From assembly GCA_022574595.1 (NCBI GenBank), contig JACZRS010000002.1, positions 248,001 through 312,000 on the forward strand: 64,000 bases of DNA, read 5' to 3'. The DNA is from Planctomycetota bacterium (lineage in GTDB: Bacteria; Planctomycetota; Phycisphaerae; Phycisphaerales; SM1A02). The notes below the pieces were generated by a model, which was not told the origin of the DNA, did not search any database, and worked only from the letters and a program-made list of their open reading frames with translations. Every line of letters begins with the position of its first letter. The stretch's first letter is position 1. Below are positions 25,092-34,504 of this stretch, in pieces. Position numbers and translations under genes: made by a program.

Positions 25092-27251
25092 ATGGGAACA
25101 CTGCTGATTGCTGTAGGAGCTTTGGTTGGGTATTTGATTGCGTATCACACCTATGGGCGGTGGCTGAGCAGGAAGATTTTTAAGCTCGATAAAGATGCTC
25201 TGGTTCCCAGTATTGAGCTAAATGATGATGTTGATTATGTGCCTACGAAAAAGGCAATTGTGTTTGGACATCACTTTACTTCAATTGCAGGAACCGGCCC
25301 AATTGTTGGACCCGCCATTGCGGTAATGTGGGGTTGGCTTCCAGCTTTGTTATGGGTGTTCTTGGGCTCGATTCTTATTGGTGCGGTTCATGATTTTGGC
25401 GCGTTAGTAGTATCACTTAGAAATAGAGGGCAAACCGTTGGCGATATTGCGGGACGAATGCTCAATAAACGCGTGCGCATTATGTTCCTGCTGATTCTTT
25501 TCATGGCTTTAACCATCGTCTTAGCCATCTTCGGCTTAGTTATCGCAGCGGTATTTAAACAATACCCCGCAGCAATCTTCCCATGCACAGTGCAAATTCC
25601 GATCGCAATCGTTATCGGTATTTACCTGCATCGCAAAGGCGTGAATATTCTCATCCCCTCAATCATCGCACTAATGTTGATGTACACCACTGTGATTTTC
25701 GGCGATGTGAATTTCTTTACCATTGGTGATTCAAAAGAGCTTGGCCTGGGCGCGCTCAACGCATGGATGGCATCCTGGCCCACAATTGTCTGGGTTATTG
25801 TGCTTTTGGTTTATTCATATTTCGCTTCGGTGTTGCCGGTGTGGACACTACTTCAGCCACGCGATTTTATTAACAGTTTGCAACTATTAACTGCATTAGG
25901 TCTTATTCTAATCGGTTTAGTTGTAGCAGCGTTCCTCGGCGGAGCGCCCGCAGTTGAAGGCGCAGCAAGGCAGCCGCTTGAGATCGTTGCGCCAATGGTT
26001 CGCTGGTCACCTGAAGGTGCACCGATGCTGATTCCATTTCTATTCATAACTATTGCATGCGGCGCCATCAGCGGTTTTCACTGTTTGGTAAGCTCAGGCA
26101 CATCATCAAAGCAACTGAAGTGCGAAACCGATGCACAGTTCGTTGGCTACGGCTCAATGCTCACCGAAGGATTTTTAGCAACATTAGTAATTCTAGCGTG
26201 CGTTGCGGGGTTAGGGCTAGGTATACCGCTTGATGGGAAAGTAATCAATAACAATAAAACACTCGTAGCTGACTATGTCGAATCTAATGGAACTAAAACG
26301 AAATTGTACCTGTTTGCAGATGAGCTTCATCCAAACCTTCAAGATTCTTCGGATAACTTTGGTGTAACGGATGTGGGTGCTTCCAATGAGAGAAACCATG
26401 AGAATTACGACAATAGTGTAGTAGTCCTACCAGGCAGTCTTGAAGCGCAACTCATAGGTGCTGCAGCATACAACACTCGATATCGCTCCTGGTCAGAAGC
26501 AGGTGGACTTGGCGCAAAGGTTGGAGCGTTTGTAGATGGATCAGCTAATTTTTTGAAAGCTCTGGGAATACCTGCGGGGATTGCGGTTGCGATGATGGGT
26601 GTACTCGTTGCATCGTTTGCGGGAACGACGCTAGATACTGCTTGTCGATTGCAGAGGTACGTTATTCAGGAATTAGCTTCGACTTTTGTTCGCCGCTCGC
26701 CTAGTACTAAAGAACCCTCACCCCCAACCCCTCTCCCAAGGGGAGAGGGGAGTCAGAATCCTCTTACTTGGCTAACCAACAAACATGGCGCTACGATCTT
26801 TGCCATAACTATTGCAGCTTTAGTGGCTGCGTTACCCAAGCCGGGCGCGGAATGGACTTTGCAAACTGCGGGTACAGGCGGGCTTATACTCTGGCCGCTA
26901 TTTGGCGCGACCAATCAACTGCTGGGGGGCCTGGCATTTTTAGTCATAGCCTTTTATCTCTGGCGAAGAAGATTGCCTGTTTGGTTTATTATTTTCCCCA
27001 TGCTATTCATGCTGGTTATGCCAGCCTTTGCGATGATTATTCAAATACCCAAATGGATTAGTGCGGATTCACCCAATTGGACTGTGATTATTATCGCAAT
27101 AGCCACCATGGCTCTCGAGGCCTGGATGATTATCGAGGCAATTATGCTTTGGCCCAAAGCCAGGGGCGAAATTGAGCAGGCTCTGCCACCGCTTGCTATA
27201 AGGCCTGTTGCGGGCGTCGGTTCTACTAATCAAGGAGGCAGATCCTGTTGA
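25092..27251 (+). CDS. cstA: Carbon starvation protein CstA-type transporter
   Basis: A 719-residue integral membrane protein with the CstA family order: GYLIAYHTYGRWLSRKIFKLD, VDYVPTKKAIVFGHHFTSIAGTGPIVGPAIAVMWGWLPALLW, HDFGALVVSLRNRGQTVGDIAG, CGAISGFHCLVSSGTSSKQL and FAGTTLDTACRLQRYVIQEL. CstA proteins take up peptides or pyruvate. A hydrophilic loop at residues ~536-556 is encoded by an inserted palindromic repeat (26714-26752) translated as PSPPTPLPRGEG. The loop sits between the family-conserved TLDTACR helix and the final membrane segments, and the frame is kept. No regulatory CsrA or cyclic-AMP site was looked for beyond simple reading. Confidence 0.93.
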   Translation: MGTLLIAVGALVGYLIAYHTYGRWLSRKIFKLDKDALVPSIELNDDVDYVPTKKAIVFGHHFTSIAGTGPIVGPAIAVMWGWLPALLWVFLGSILIGAVHDFGALVVSLRNRGQTVGDIAGRMLNKRVRIMFLLILFMALTIVLAIFGLVIAAVFKQYPAAIFPCTVQIPIAIVIGIYLHRKGVNILIPSIIALMLMYTTVIFGDVNFFTIGDSKELGLGALNAWMASWPTIVWVIVLLVYSYFASVLPVWTLLQPRDFINSLQLLTALGLILIGLVVAAFLGGAPAVEGAARQPLEIVAPMVRWSPEGAPMLIPFLFITIACGAISGFHCLVSSGTSSKQLKCETDAQFVGYGSMLTEGFLATLVILACVAGLGLGIPLDGKVINNNKTLVADYVESNGTKTKLYLFADELHPNLQDSSDNFGVTDVGASNERNHENYDNSVVVLPGSLEAQLIGAAAYNTRYRSWSEAGGLGAKVGAFVDGSANFLKALGIPAGIAVAMMGVLVASFAGTTLDTACRLQRYVIQELASTFVRRSPSTKEPSPPTPLPRGEGSQNPLTWLTNKHGATIFAITIAALVAALPKPGAEWTLQTAGTGGLILWPLFGATNQLLGGLAFLVIAFYLWRRRLPVWFIIFPMLFMLVMPAFAMIIQIPKWISADSPNWTVIIIAIATMALEAWMIIEAIMLWPKARGEIEQALPPLAIRPVAGVGSTNQGGRSC
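26714..26752. repeat. CCCCTCTCCC palindromic repeat inside cstA, copy 2
   Basis: The core CCCCTCTCCC-AAG-GGGAGAGGGG (26728-26750) is a perfect 10-bp inverted repeat preceded by CCCTCACCCCCAA. It encodes PTPLPRGEG in the cstA frame. The other copy is near 7051-7071. Repeats of this kind occur widely in bacterial genomes as short palindromic elements. Confidence 0.85.
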
Positions 27252-27402
27252 TAACAACTTATTTGCCTGTAATTTCATACATTTAGTACCTAACTAATAC
27301 TACTGAGAATGTAATCGCCTGGCTGGATCGACGAATCGTGCCGTTTTCCTTATGATCTAGATTCGATTACAGCCAATTATCTGAGCCACAAGGGAGAAGC
27401 AA

Positions 27403-28674
27403 GTGCCAACCACTACTACAACACAGGATCAACCAGCCATCCTTGGTGGATCGCGCGCTGTAACGCTTGACCAATCCGATGCCAACCGCTGGCCCATCAT
27501 CACAGATGAAGAAGAGAATGCAGTCCTTTCGGTTCTGCGCTCAGGCCAACTATCAATCAACGACGAAGTACAAGCTCTAGAGCAAGACTATTGCAAATGG
27601 TTAGGCGTTTCTCACGCGCTTGCCCACTGTAATGGAACGTCCGCAATACTCGCAGCCTTGCACGCTTTTGACTTATCACCAGGTGATGAAGTAATCGTGC
27701 CATCCGCAACCTACTGGGCGTCGGCAACGCCGATCCTTCATTGCGGTGGTATTCCAGTTTTTGCAGAAACCGAAGTGCAATGCCTGGGCCTCGACCCGCA
27801 AGATGTAGAGAAAAAAATCACACCACGCACAAAAGCCATAATCGTCGTACATTTGTTCGGTTTACCTTCGAGGATGGAAGAACTTTTAGCGATCGCTAAA
27901 AAACATAACCTGCGCGTATTAGAAGATGCATCGCACGCACATGGCGCAACCTACCAAGGCAAACCAATTGGAACGTTAGGTGATGCAGCGGTATTCTCCA
28001 TGCAGACAAACAAACTCTGCCCCGCAGGTGAAGGCGGCATGCTTGTAACTAATGATGCAGAAATTCATGAACGTGCAGTTCTTCTTGGCCACTTCGAAAG
28101 AGTATTACATCTACAAACTCCAAACCGTCGCTTTGCAGCAACCGGTATGGGGTTAAAACTGAGGATGTCGCCATTAAATGCTGCGGTTGCGCGGGTACAA
28201 CTCAAACACCTCACTGAGCGCAACAAAAGGCGAAACGAAAATGTTATTTATCTATCCAGCAAGCTTGAAAAGCTAGGGTTTGAAACTTATCTATCTCGGC
28301 CCAATACTGAAAGAGTTTACTTTGAGTTTTTAGTTCGATACGACGAGAAGCAAACGGGATTACCGACTTGTGATCTTATTACCGCATTAGGAGCTGAAGG
28401 CGCAGCGGTAAATCGGCCGCGATATCCGCTGCTACATCAACAACCACTATTTACCGAAGGCCAGTGGGCGAAGATTGCTCGGTTATCCGCTACTCCCGAT
28501 TGGCCTTTACCGATTTATGATCCAAAGGCATTACCGAAAACTGAAGCAGCAAATGGATCGCTTGTAAAGTTACCGAGCTTCCCTAATGCAACAACAGAAC
28601 TATTAGATCAATATGCGACTGCGTTCGAGAAAGTTTTAAAGCACGCTGACACCTTGCCGCGAGAGGAAGCATGA
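27403..28674 (+). CDS. DegT/DnrJ/EryC1/StrS-family PLP aminotransferase
   Basis: A 423-residue fold-type-I PLP enzyme of the sugar-aminotransferase family. It has the motifs SGQLSINDEVQALEQDYCKWLGVSHALAHCNGTSAILAAL, DEVIVPSATYWASATPILHCGGIPVFAE, VLEDASHAHGATYQGKPIGTLGDAAVFSMQTNK204 and EGGMLVTND. Lys204 is the Schiff-base lysine, and the preceding D in VLEDASHAHG binds the pyridine nitrogen. These enzymes act on keto-sugars or similar scaffolds (AHBA synthase-like, perosamine synthase-like). GTG start with AGGGAG upstream. It overlaps the acyltransferase gene by 4 bp, so they are coupled. Confidence 0.9.
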   Translation: MPTTTTTQDQPAILGGSRAVTLDQSDANRWPIITDEEENAVLSVLRSGQLSINDEVQALEQDYCKWLGVSHALAHCNGTSAILAALHAFDLSPGDEVIVPSATYWASATPILHCGGIPVFAETEVQCLGLDPQDVEKKITPRTKAIIVVHLFGLPSRMEELLAIAKKHNLRVLEDASHAHGATYQGKPIGTLGDAAVFSMQTNKLCPAGEGGMLVTNDAEIHERAVLLGHFERVLHLQTPNRRFAATGMGLKLRMSPLNAAVARVQLKHLTERNKRRNENVIYLSSKLEKLGFETYLSRPNTERVYFEFLVRYDEKQTGLPTCDLITALGAEGAAVNRPRYPLLHQQPLFTEGQWAKIARLSATPDWPLPIYDPKALPKTEAANGSLVKLPSFPNATTELLDQYATAFEKVLKHADTLPREEA

Positions 28675-29438
28675 ACGAAAACGGTCGCATAATAGCCCCA
28701 ACAGCACAGGAGATTCAGCGGCGCTTTAAGAGTCCCGCAGTAGTTATCTCCAGGCCTGTGATTCTTGGCGCGATAGGTGTACTGCGAGCAGCCAGGCGCT
28801 TTGGTTGGAATGGTGAAGGTCTATCTAACATCAAAAATCTTGATGGCCCAATCGTATTTGCTGCAAATCATCAGAGTCATACTGATACCGCAGCGATTTT
28901 AGGTACACTCCCCAAACGTATGCGTGATCGTACAGCAGTTGCAGCTGCGCTTGATGTCTTTGGAGGAAATGGCACCGGTGCACCTCCGTCACTAAAGCGT
29001 GAATGTTTACAACTGTTCGTAGCCGCAGGTTTTCATGCATTTGCATTTGACAGGCATCGATCACCACTGAGGTCTATTCGAACAGCTGCAGAATTAATCG
29101 AAAACGGTTGGAACTTGCTCTTATATCCTGAAGGAACTCGCAGCCGCACTGGTAAAATGGCTCAATTCAAGGCTGGAGTAGGAGTTTTGGCGCGCTTTAC
29201 ACAAAGACCTGTTGTACCGATTCACGTAGCAGGAGGTCGAGCGATACTTCCTTGCGGCGCAACCATCCCCAGGCCTGGTCGCTTAACTGTCCGGTACGGA
29301 AAGCCTGTTTTCTTTGAGCAGGGCGAGTCAACCGCCCAATTTACGCAGCGAATACAAGATTGCGTGCGAAATCTTAGTCCTGCTTACAAAAGCGGATCAC
29401 TATTGCCAAACGACAAGGTACAACTTCAACAAACCTGA
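28671..29438 (+). CDS. plsC: 1-acyl-sn-glycerol-3-phosphate acyltransferase (PlsC family)
   Basis: A 255-residue protein with the four LPLAT blocks: NHQSHTD (H67-x4-D72 catalytic dyad), a second block near AFAFDRHRSPLRSIRTAAELI, LLLYPEGTRSRTGKM (EGTR phosphate site) and RPVVPIHVAGGRAILPCG. It acylates lysophosphatidic acid or a related acceptor at the membrane. Translationally coupled to the aminotransferase (ATGA overlap); the pairing of a sugar aminotransferase with an acyltransferase is unusual but may only reflect operon layout. No membrane helix stands out. Confidence 0.88.
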   Translation: MNENGRIIAPTAQEIQRRFKSPAVVISRPVILGAIGVLRAARRFGWNGEGLSNIKNLDGPIVFAANHQSHTDTAAILGTLPKRMRDRTAVAAALDVFGGNGTGAPPSLKRECLQLFVAAGFHAFAFDRHRSPLRSIRTAAELIENGWNLLLYPEGTRSRTGKMAQFKAGVGVLARFTQRPVVPIHVAGGRAILPCGATIPRPGRLTVRYGKPVFFEQGESTAQFTQRIQDCVRNLSPAYKSGSLLPNDKVQLQQT

Positions 29439-29515
29439 GCATCGTGTCGATCTTACCATTGCCTTATCATAGATGGCCAATGTTGTGTTGCGCCAAATAA
29501 TCATAGAGGGACAAT

Positions 29516-30787
29516 ATGTTCGGCTTCTCGGCCGTTGACATCTCGTTATTAGCGATCATTCCCGTATTGCTTTTTTTAAGTGGATTCTTCTCTGGTTCGG
29601 AGACCGCACTATTTGGGTTATCCGAAACCCAACGAATGCAGCTTAGAAAAAGGGCGAGCACCTCATCACGGGCAGTTGAAGCTCTACTGGCAGATCAGCG
29701 CATGCTACTTATCACTGTGTTGCTCGGCAATATGACAGTAAATGTGTTGTACTTTGTCATAAGCTCGGTCTTATTAATGAAAGCTGAAACCTCAGCAATC
29801 GCAGCTTCAGCTATTGCAGTGTTATCTCTACTTTTAATTATCCTGTTTGGTGAAGTCTTACCCAAGCTACTGGCAAGCGATCACAGGATTGGTTTTACAA
29901 ACGTAATAGCCACGCCCTTGTTGATTTTGCATCGAGTCATTAGCCCACTGCGCAACACCCTGGAAAAGCTTGTAATTACGCCACTAAACAGACTGACCGC
30001 TCCTACAAATAAGCCTCCACAGCTAGATCGTGATGAATTGGCTGCACTTCTAGATTTATCTTCAGATGCAGGCGTAATTGACACAGAGGAAGAAAGGCTT
30101 CTGCAGGATGTTATAAATCTTGGGAACTTGAAGGTTCGTGATGTGATGACGCCACGCGTTAGAGTTACAGCTGTACCTGCAAGCGCATCGCGTGAAGATG
30201 TTATCGAACTTGTTAAACAAACAAAGCTCACGAAACTTCCTGTTTATAAAGATGATCTGGACAACATCGTCGGCATGCTGCATGTAAAAAGTTTTCTCAT
30301 TAATCAAGATAATGATCGCTCTCTCGCAGAGCAAGCAGAGCAACTGAATTACGTACCTGAAATGGCAACTCTCGATCAATTGTTAAAACACTTTCAAGAA
30401 AGTAAAACACAGATAGCGATTGTAGTAGATGAATTTGGCGGAACGGCTGGGCTTGTGGTAATTGAAGATGTTGTTGAGGAGATCGTTGGTGATATTAGTG
30501 ATCGAAAAGATGTGCATCTTCAGCCTGAGAAAATAGACTTGAACCATTGGCGCGTTCCCGGAGGGTTGAGCGTACATGAATGGGCGGATGCCTTCGGCCA
30601 AACTATAATCTCGCCACGCATAGCAACTGTTGGAGGCTTGATAACTCAACAACTTGGCCGAGCCGCCATTAAAGGAGATTCCGTTGAAATCTCCAACGTA
30701 CAATTGGATGTAGAAAAGGTAGAAAAAGGCAGAATAATCAGCGCCATCGTAACGCTCATCGGCGAGGATGGAGCGGAATCACAATGA
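29516..30787 (+). CDS. DUF21/CBS/CorC-HlyC transporter-like protein (CNNM/MpfA type)
   Basis: A 423-residue protein. The N-terminal DUF21 domain has four hydrophobic segments (FLSGFFSGSETALFGLSETQRMQL; LLGNMTVNVLYFV; ILFGEVLPKLLA). A CBS pair follows (VRDVMTPRVRVTAVPAS; DNIVGMLHVKSF; IAIVVDEFGGTAGLVVIEDVVEEIVGDI), then a C-terminal CorC/HlyC domain (WRVPGGLSVHEWADAFG…TVGGLITQQLGR). In the family this is a Mg2+/Co2+ efflux or Mg-handling protein gated by ATP-binding CBS domains. GAGGGA lies just upstream of the ATG. It overlaps a paralogue by 4 bp. Confidence 0.9.
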   Translation: MFGFSAVDISLLAIIPVLLFLSGFFSGSETALFGLSETQRMQLRKRASTSSRAVEALLADQRMLLITVLLGNMTVNVLYFVISSVLLMKAETSAIAASAIAVLSLLLIILFGEVLPKLLASDHRIGFTNVIATPLLILHRVISPLRNTLEKLVITPLNRLTAPTNKPPQLDRDELAALLDLSSDAGVIDTEEERLLQDVINLGNLKVRDVMTPRVRVTAVPASASREDVIELVKQTKLTKLPVYKDDLDNIVGMLHVKSFLINQDNDRSLAEQAEQLNYVPEMATLDQLLKHFQESKTQIAIVVDEFGGTAGLVVIEDVVEEIVGDISDRKDVHLQPEKIDLNHWRVPGGLSVHEWADAFGQTIISPRIATVGGLITQQLGRAAIKGDSVEISNVQLDVEKVEKGRIISAIVTLIGEDGAESQ

Positions 30788-31764
30788 CCAACGCAATTAT
30801 TGCTTATACATCACTTGGTTTAATAGGGATATTTCTCAGCGCGCTTTTTTCAGGAATGGAGACCGGAGTATATTCACTTAACCGAGTCAGACTACTTGTA
30901 CGTGCTGGGAGAGGCGACAGACAAGCAATTCGACTTCAACGTGAATTTGCAGATTCAAACCGTCTGCTAAGCACGCTACTTATAGGGAATAATATTGCAA
31001 ATTACATGGGGATATTTGGCGTTGCGGGTATACTTACCGAGCTTGGCTATGGACCGACACAAGTTATAGTTATCAATGCAGCAATTCTAATTCCGCTACT
31101 GTTTGTTTTTGGCGAAACTTTGCCAAAGGATCTATTTAGAACACATAGTGATAGATGGTCTTATACATTGTCAGCTTGGTTTGTTGGTACGCGCAGGATT
31201 CTTAGTTGGATTGGTTTAGTACTAATCGTTAAAGGTTTTGGCGCAATTTTTATTAAACTATTTGGTGGTAGTGCACAGCTTCCCTTAACTGAACGACAAC
31301 GCATCAGTAATCTGATGAAGGAAGGTGTGGGATCAGGTGCATTAAGCGAAGCGCAAACCGCGCTTGCTGACCGAGCTTTATCGCTGGGCAATAGAACCGT
31401 AGCTGACGAAATGATCCCATGGGAAGAAGTGGCAAGTATTAGTGCGGATGCAAATGATGATGAACGCGAGCATAAGCAACAAACCAAGTACACGCGATTG
31501 CCAGTCTTGGACTCGTCTGGATTAGTGGTTGGCACGCTTTCAATCTTGGATATGCTGCTGACAAGGGATAAGGTGCCGGGCGAGTTGATGACTGATGCAA
31601 TGTTGCTTGGGCCTGCTACTACTGTCAGGACTGCTTTACGTACTATGAGGGCGCAGCATCAGACTTTGGCGGTCGTGGTAGATCCGAGTAGTGAGAGGCC
31701 CATTGGCTTGGTTACGCTGAAAAATCTCGTTGAGCCGTTTACGGGCAAGTTGGCAGCCTGGTAA
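30784..31764 (+). CDS. Second DUF21/CBS protein, lacking the CorC-HlyC domain
   Basis: A 326-residue paralogue of the upstream protein: DUF21 region with FLSALFSGMETGVYSLNRVRLLVRAGRG, LLIGNNIANYMGIFG and FGETLPKDLFR. A CBS pair follows (VADEMIPWEEVASISADA; RLPVLDSSGLVVGTLSILDML; LAVVVDPSSERPIGLVTLKNLVEPFTG). It ends after the second CBS and has no CorC/HlyC domain. The 4-bp overlap with the upstream paralogue suggests a two-subunit complex, as is seen for tandem DUF21 genes elsewhere (inference). Confidence 0.88.
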   Translation: MTNAIIAYTSLGLIGIFLSALFSGMETGVYSLNRVRLLVRAGRGDRQAIRLQREFADSNRLLSTLLIGNNIANYMGIFGVAGILTELGYGPTQVIVINAAILIPLLFVFGETLPKDLFRTHSDRWSYTLSAWFVGTRRILSWIGLVLIVKGFGAIFIKLFGGSAQLPLTERQRISNLMKEGVGSGALSEAQTALADRALSLGNRTVADEMIPWEEVASISADANDDEREHKQQTKYTRLPVLDSSGLVVGTLSILDMLLTRDKVPGELMTDAMLLGPATTVRTALRTMRAQHQTLAVVVDPSSERPIGLVTLKNLVEPFTGKLAAW

Positions 31765-31927
31765 ACTCAAAATCAGCCCAATAAGGCACTTTCTGATGGA
31801 TTTTTCAATGAAAATCACAGATTCGCAACAGAATTAGCAGCCAAGTTGGGAATCAACACGAAGAAGATACGGTTAGAGGCTGTTATTCTAAGTATGATGT
31901 TTGTGTAGAAATCGATGGAGTTTCCCT

Positions 31928-33514
31928 ATGCTCAGGAGAACCCATTTGCCCACTAAGAATTCTTGCTGCGATCCTGTGAGCAAGGCGAATGTATATCTGC
32001 GCCTAGGTGCTACTGCTACTTTTTTAGCTGGGCTGGTAACTGCGTCAAGTTTCGGCCACTCTGCTCCGGTTCGCAATTATGCGCCGCAGCAAGTAACTGA
32101 TCCTGCTAATACGCAAGATCCTCTTTTCTATCCTAGGGCCACCGGTCGCGCTAGGCCGGGCGATTCTCCTGTGGATCAACTTCTGATTAAGTTCCTGGAT
32201 CTGCATACCGCAATGAAATACCAGAGTGCCGTTGAAGTTGCCAGGCAGATTGTTCAATTGCGTCCTGAGCATAAGGATTCACATTACAACCTTGCCTGTG
32301 CGCTAGCCAGGCTTGATCGATCAAAGCATGCGCTTGACGAATTAAAACTCGCAATCGACTTCGGTTGGCGCGACACAACGCATCTAGCATTAGACCCAGA
32401 TCTGGATAGCATACGACATAATCGTCGTTACATTGTATTACTAAAAAATATTACCAAGCTCACCATTTTGGAGAGAGTTGTTCCAGGTAAATTGCGAACT
32501 GAGTCTTGGGAAGAGATTGCTGAGGATTTATCACAAGATATTCCCTCATTAATGAAGCGATACCATGTGCCCGGCACATCGGTTGCGCTTTTGCGAAATG
32601 GTCAAGTTGTATGGAACACGGGGTTCGGCGTACAGGACTTAAGTACTGCTAATCCGGTAGATCAATATACAGTGTTCCCTGCACCGGGTTCGGATCAGTT
32701 GTTTGCAGCAATTGCAACCATGCAGCTATACGAACAAGGCTCATTAGTATTCTCTACAACAAACCAATCAAACCAAACAAGCCAACGGATTCTGCCGGTT
32801 GTTCTAAGGACAAGTGTATTAGATCAAGAAAGTGAGCAAGATGGTTGGCGTGTTGGACGGTTAACTTTGTTTGCCAGCTCTAAAGGTCTAAGCAAAGTTA
32901 GAAGCAATGAATCCGGTTGGGTAAATGCAATACCTGCTGCTAGCGCAATGACGCTATCTTTGCAAAAAGACCCACGCGTTAAACCACAAGGATATTTTGC
33001 AGCTATTGCTGCGGTCGAAGCGATTTCGGATCAACCCTTTGCAGAGTATTGTCAGGAAAATCTTTTTAAGCCTATCGAGGCGAATAGAACTTGGCTAGGT
33101 ATTCCAGAAACTGATGAAGATGCTCAAATTGCAACCGGATATAGCAGACTCACCACGCCGGTTACACAATCGCTTGCATTAAGTGATTCTTCCTTAAATG
33201 TGCATTGTACTTCAACCGATTTAGCACGATTGATGACGCAGCTGATGTTCGAACCCCCCGGGGAATCAACAACACTATTGGATAATGTCACAATTATGCA
33301 ATTAGCTCAAGTTGCTAAAGACTTTGGCTTTGATGCTTCGGTTGACCATGCTGCGGATGCACTTCGTATGCAGCTTCACAAGGTTTCCAACGGCGCTGGT
33401 ATGTTAATGCGTTGGTACCCCTCCCAAAGATGCGGCATAGTCGTTCTCTACAACAGCGAAACCGGACACGATGCAGCAATCCGCATAGCCCACCAAGCCC
33501 TAGGCGGCTCCTGA
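31928..33514 (+). CDS. TPR plus serine-beta-lactamase-fold protein with a lost catalytic lysine
   Basis: A 528-residue exported protein. After a basic start and hydrophobic segment (LGATATFLAGLVTASSFG), residues ~75-165 hold a short TPR region (SAVEVARQIVQLRPEHKDSHYNLACALARLDR), and residues ~185-525 the class C beta-lactamase/DD-peptidase fold. In that family the nucleophile motif is S-x-x-K. Here the equivalent position reads S255-D-Q-L258, so the general-base lysine is missing. The Y-x-N and H-x-G motifs are also not evident. It is therefore probably a binding pseudoenzyme or decaying gene. Start 31928 is chosen for the GGAG 7 nt upstream; a TTG at 31901 would extend it by nine residues. 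Confidence 0.75.
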   Translation: MLRRTHLPTKNSCCDPVSKANVYLRLGATATFLAGLVTASSFGHSAPVRNYAPQQVTDPANTQDPLFYPRATGRARPGDSPVDQLLIKFLDLHTAMKYQSAVEVARQIVQLRPEHKDSHYNLACALARLDRSKHALDELKLAIDFGWRDTTHLALDPDLDSIRHNRRYIVLLKNITKLTILERVVPGKLRTESWEEIAEDLSQDIPSLMKRYHVPGTSVALLRNGQVVWNTGFGVQDLSTANPVDQYTVFPAPGSDQLFAAIATMQLYEQGSLVFSTTNQSNQTSQRILPVVLRTSVLDQESEQDGWRVGRLTLFASSKGLSKVRSNESGWVNAIPAASAMTLSLQKDPRVKPQGYFAAIAAVEAISDQPFAEYCQENLFKPIEANRTWLGIPETDEDAQIATGYSRLTTPVTQSLALSDSSLNVHCTSTDLARLMTQLMFEPPGESTTLLDNVTIMQLAQVAKDFGFDASVDHAADALRMQLHKVSNGAGMLMRWYPSQRCGIVVLYNSETGHDAAIRIAHQALGGS

Positions 33515-33533
33515 TCCCCCTTATTTCCTGATC

Positions 33534-33713
33534 TAATTAATTAGCCCCAGGTGAATACACCTGGGGCGAAGTGCGCTCGCCTACTTTGTTACGTTCGATC
33601 CCGCAACAAATCATGGTATGCCAAAGATTACTGTGTTTGTGCAGGTCATCTGAAAATCGCACGCTCTCCGCCCGCCGTGTATTCACGGCGGGCTAAATGG
33701 GGATGTAGTTTTT
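33534..33713. repeat. Twin-hairpin repeat, copy A
   Basis: A ~180-bp unit with two 10-bp perfect hairpins: GCCCCAGGTG-AATA-CACCTGGGGC (33544-33567) and GCCCGCCGTG-TATT-CACGGCGGGC (33670-33693). The central decamers GTGAATACAC and GTGTATTCAC are reverse complements of each other, so the two hairpins carry the same core in opposite orientation. A second copy lies exactly 971 bp downstream at 34505-34684. Confidence 0.9.
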
Positions 33714-33755
33714 ATCTGGCCCATTAAGTGTATTGTTGGCATATACTTTCTTGCC

Positions 33756-34499
33756 GTGAAACGCCGCCTATTCAAACTTGCATTGTTTCTTATTCTCGGC
33801 GCGATAGTTAATGTCGCCGTGGCGTGGGGGTGTGCAAAATGGATAAAATTAGATTATCGAGTGAATACAACGGGTTCTAGTAGTGGCTATCCATATGGTG
33901 AGGATATTGCTGTTGTCATAATGCAGTCGAAAGGGGCGATGTTGATAAAATCGAACTTGACAATTGACTGGGACAGCATTGAGAAAAGATGGGTGCCCTT
34001 CAATCCAAGGAGCGAGATGAGTGAGCGAACCAAAGCGGCGATCGATATCAGTGCACGATATAAGTTTGTTCATCCCTCCCATGCCAATCTACAAGAAATG
34101 AAAGGTGTTATAAGAGTTCTAACAGCCCACGGTTGGCCGAGACTGGCTCTTTGGTCCGGATACGAAATAGGATACGGGGGCGATGGTCCCAGTAGCAAAC
34201 CTAGAGGCTATTGGACAATCTGGTCAGGAATGCGTATATCTGGCACACAACACGATTATTCAGTAGGACTTAATGCCGTTCCGCGATCGTTACCCTATCG
34301 CCCCATCTGGTCGGGCTTTGCAATCAACACGCTATTCTATGCTGCGATTCTTTGGATTTTGTGGTCAAGTTCATCTGCTGCGAGGAGACTCATCCGCCGC
34401 AAGCGCGGGTTGTGCATCAAATGCGGTTACGACTTGCGTGGAAATTCCGGGGGTGACGTTTGCCCGGAATGTGGTATCACAATTACCGCCCCCAACTAA
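33756..34499 (+). CDS. Membrane protein with C-terminal CGYDLRG zinc ribbon, unknown function
   Basis: A 247-residue protein starting at GTG 33756. It has an N-terminal membrane helix (residues ~6-28), an outward-facing domain of about 160 residues without recognisable family (PSSKPRGYWTIWSGMRISG), and a second helix (residues ~190-210). The C-terminal tail is cytoplasmic with four zinc-ligand cysteines: C-x2-CGYDLRG…C-x2-C. This ribbon is very common in Planctomycetota proteins. The gene is bracketed by the two direct copies of the twin-hairpin repeat, 42 bp after copy A and 5 bp before copy B. Confidence 0.75.
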   Translation: MKRRLFKLALFLILGAIVNVAVAWGCAKWIKLDYRVNTTGSSSGYPYGEDIAVVIMQSKGAMLIKSNLTIDWDSIEKRWVPFNPRSEMSERTKAAIDISARYKFVHPSHANLQEMKGVIRVLTAHGWPRLALWSGYEIGYGGDGPSSKPRGYWTIWSGMRISGTQHDYSVGLNAVPRSLPYRPIWSGFAINTLFYAAILWILWSSSSAARRLIRRKRGLCIKCGYDLRGNSGGDVCPECGITITAPN

Positions 34500-34504
34500 T
34501 TAAT

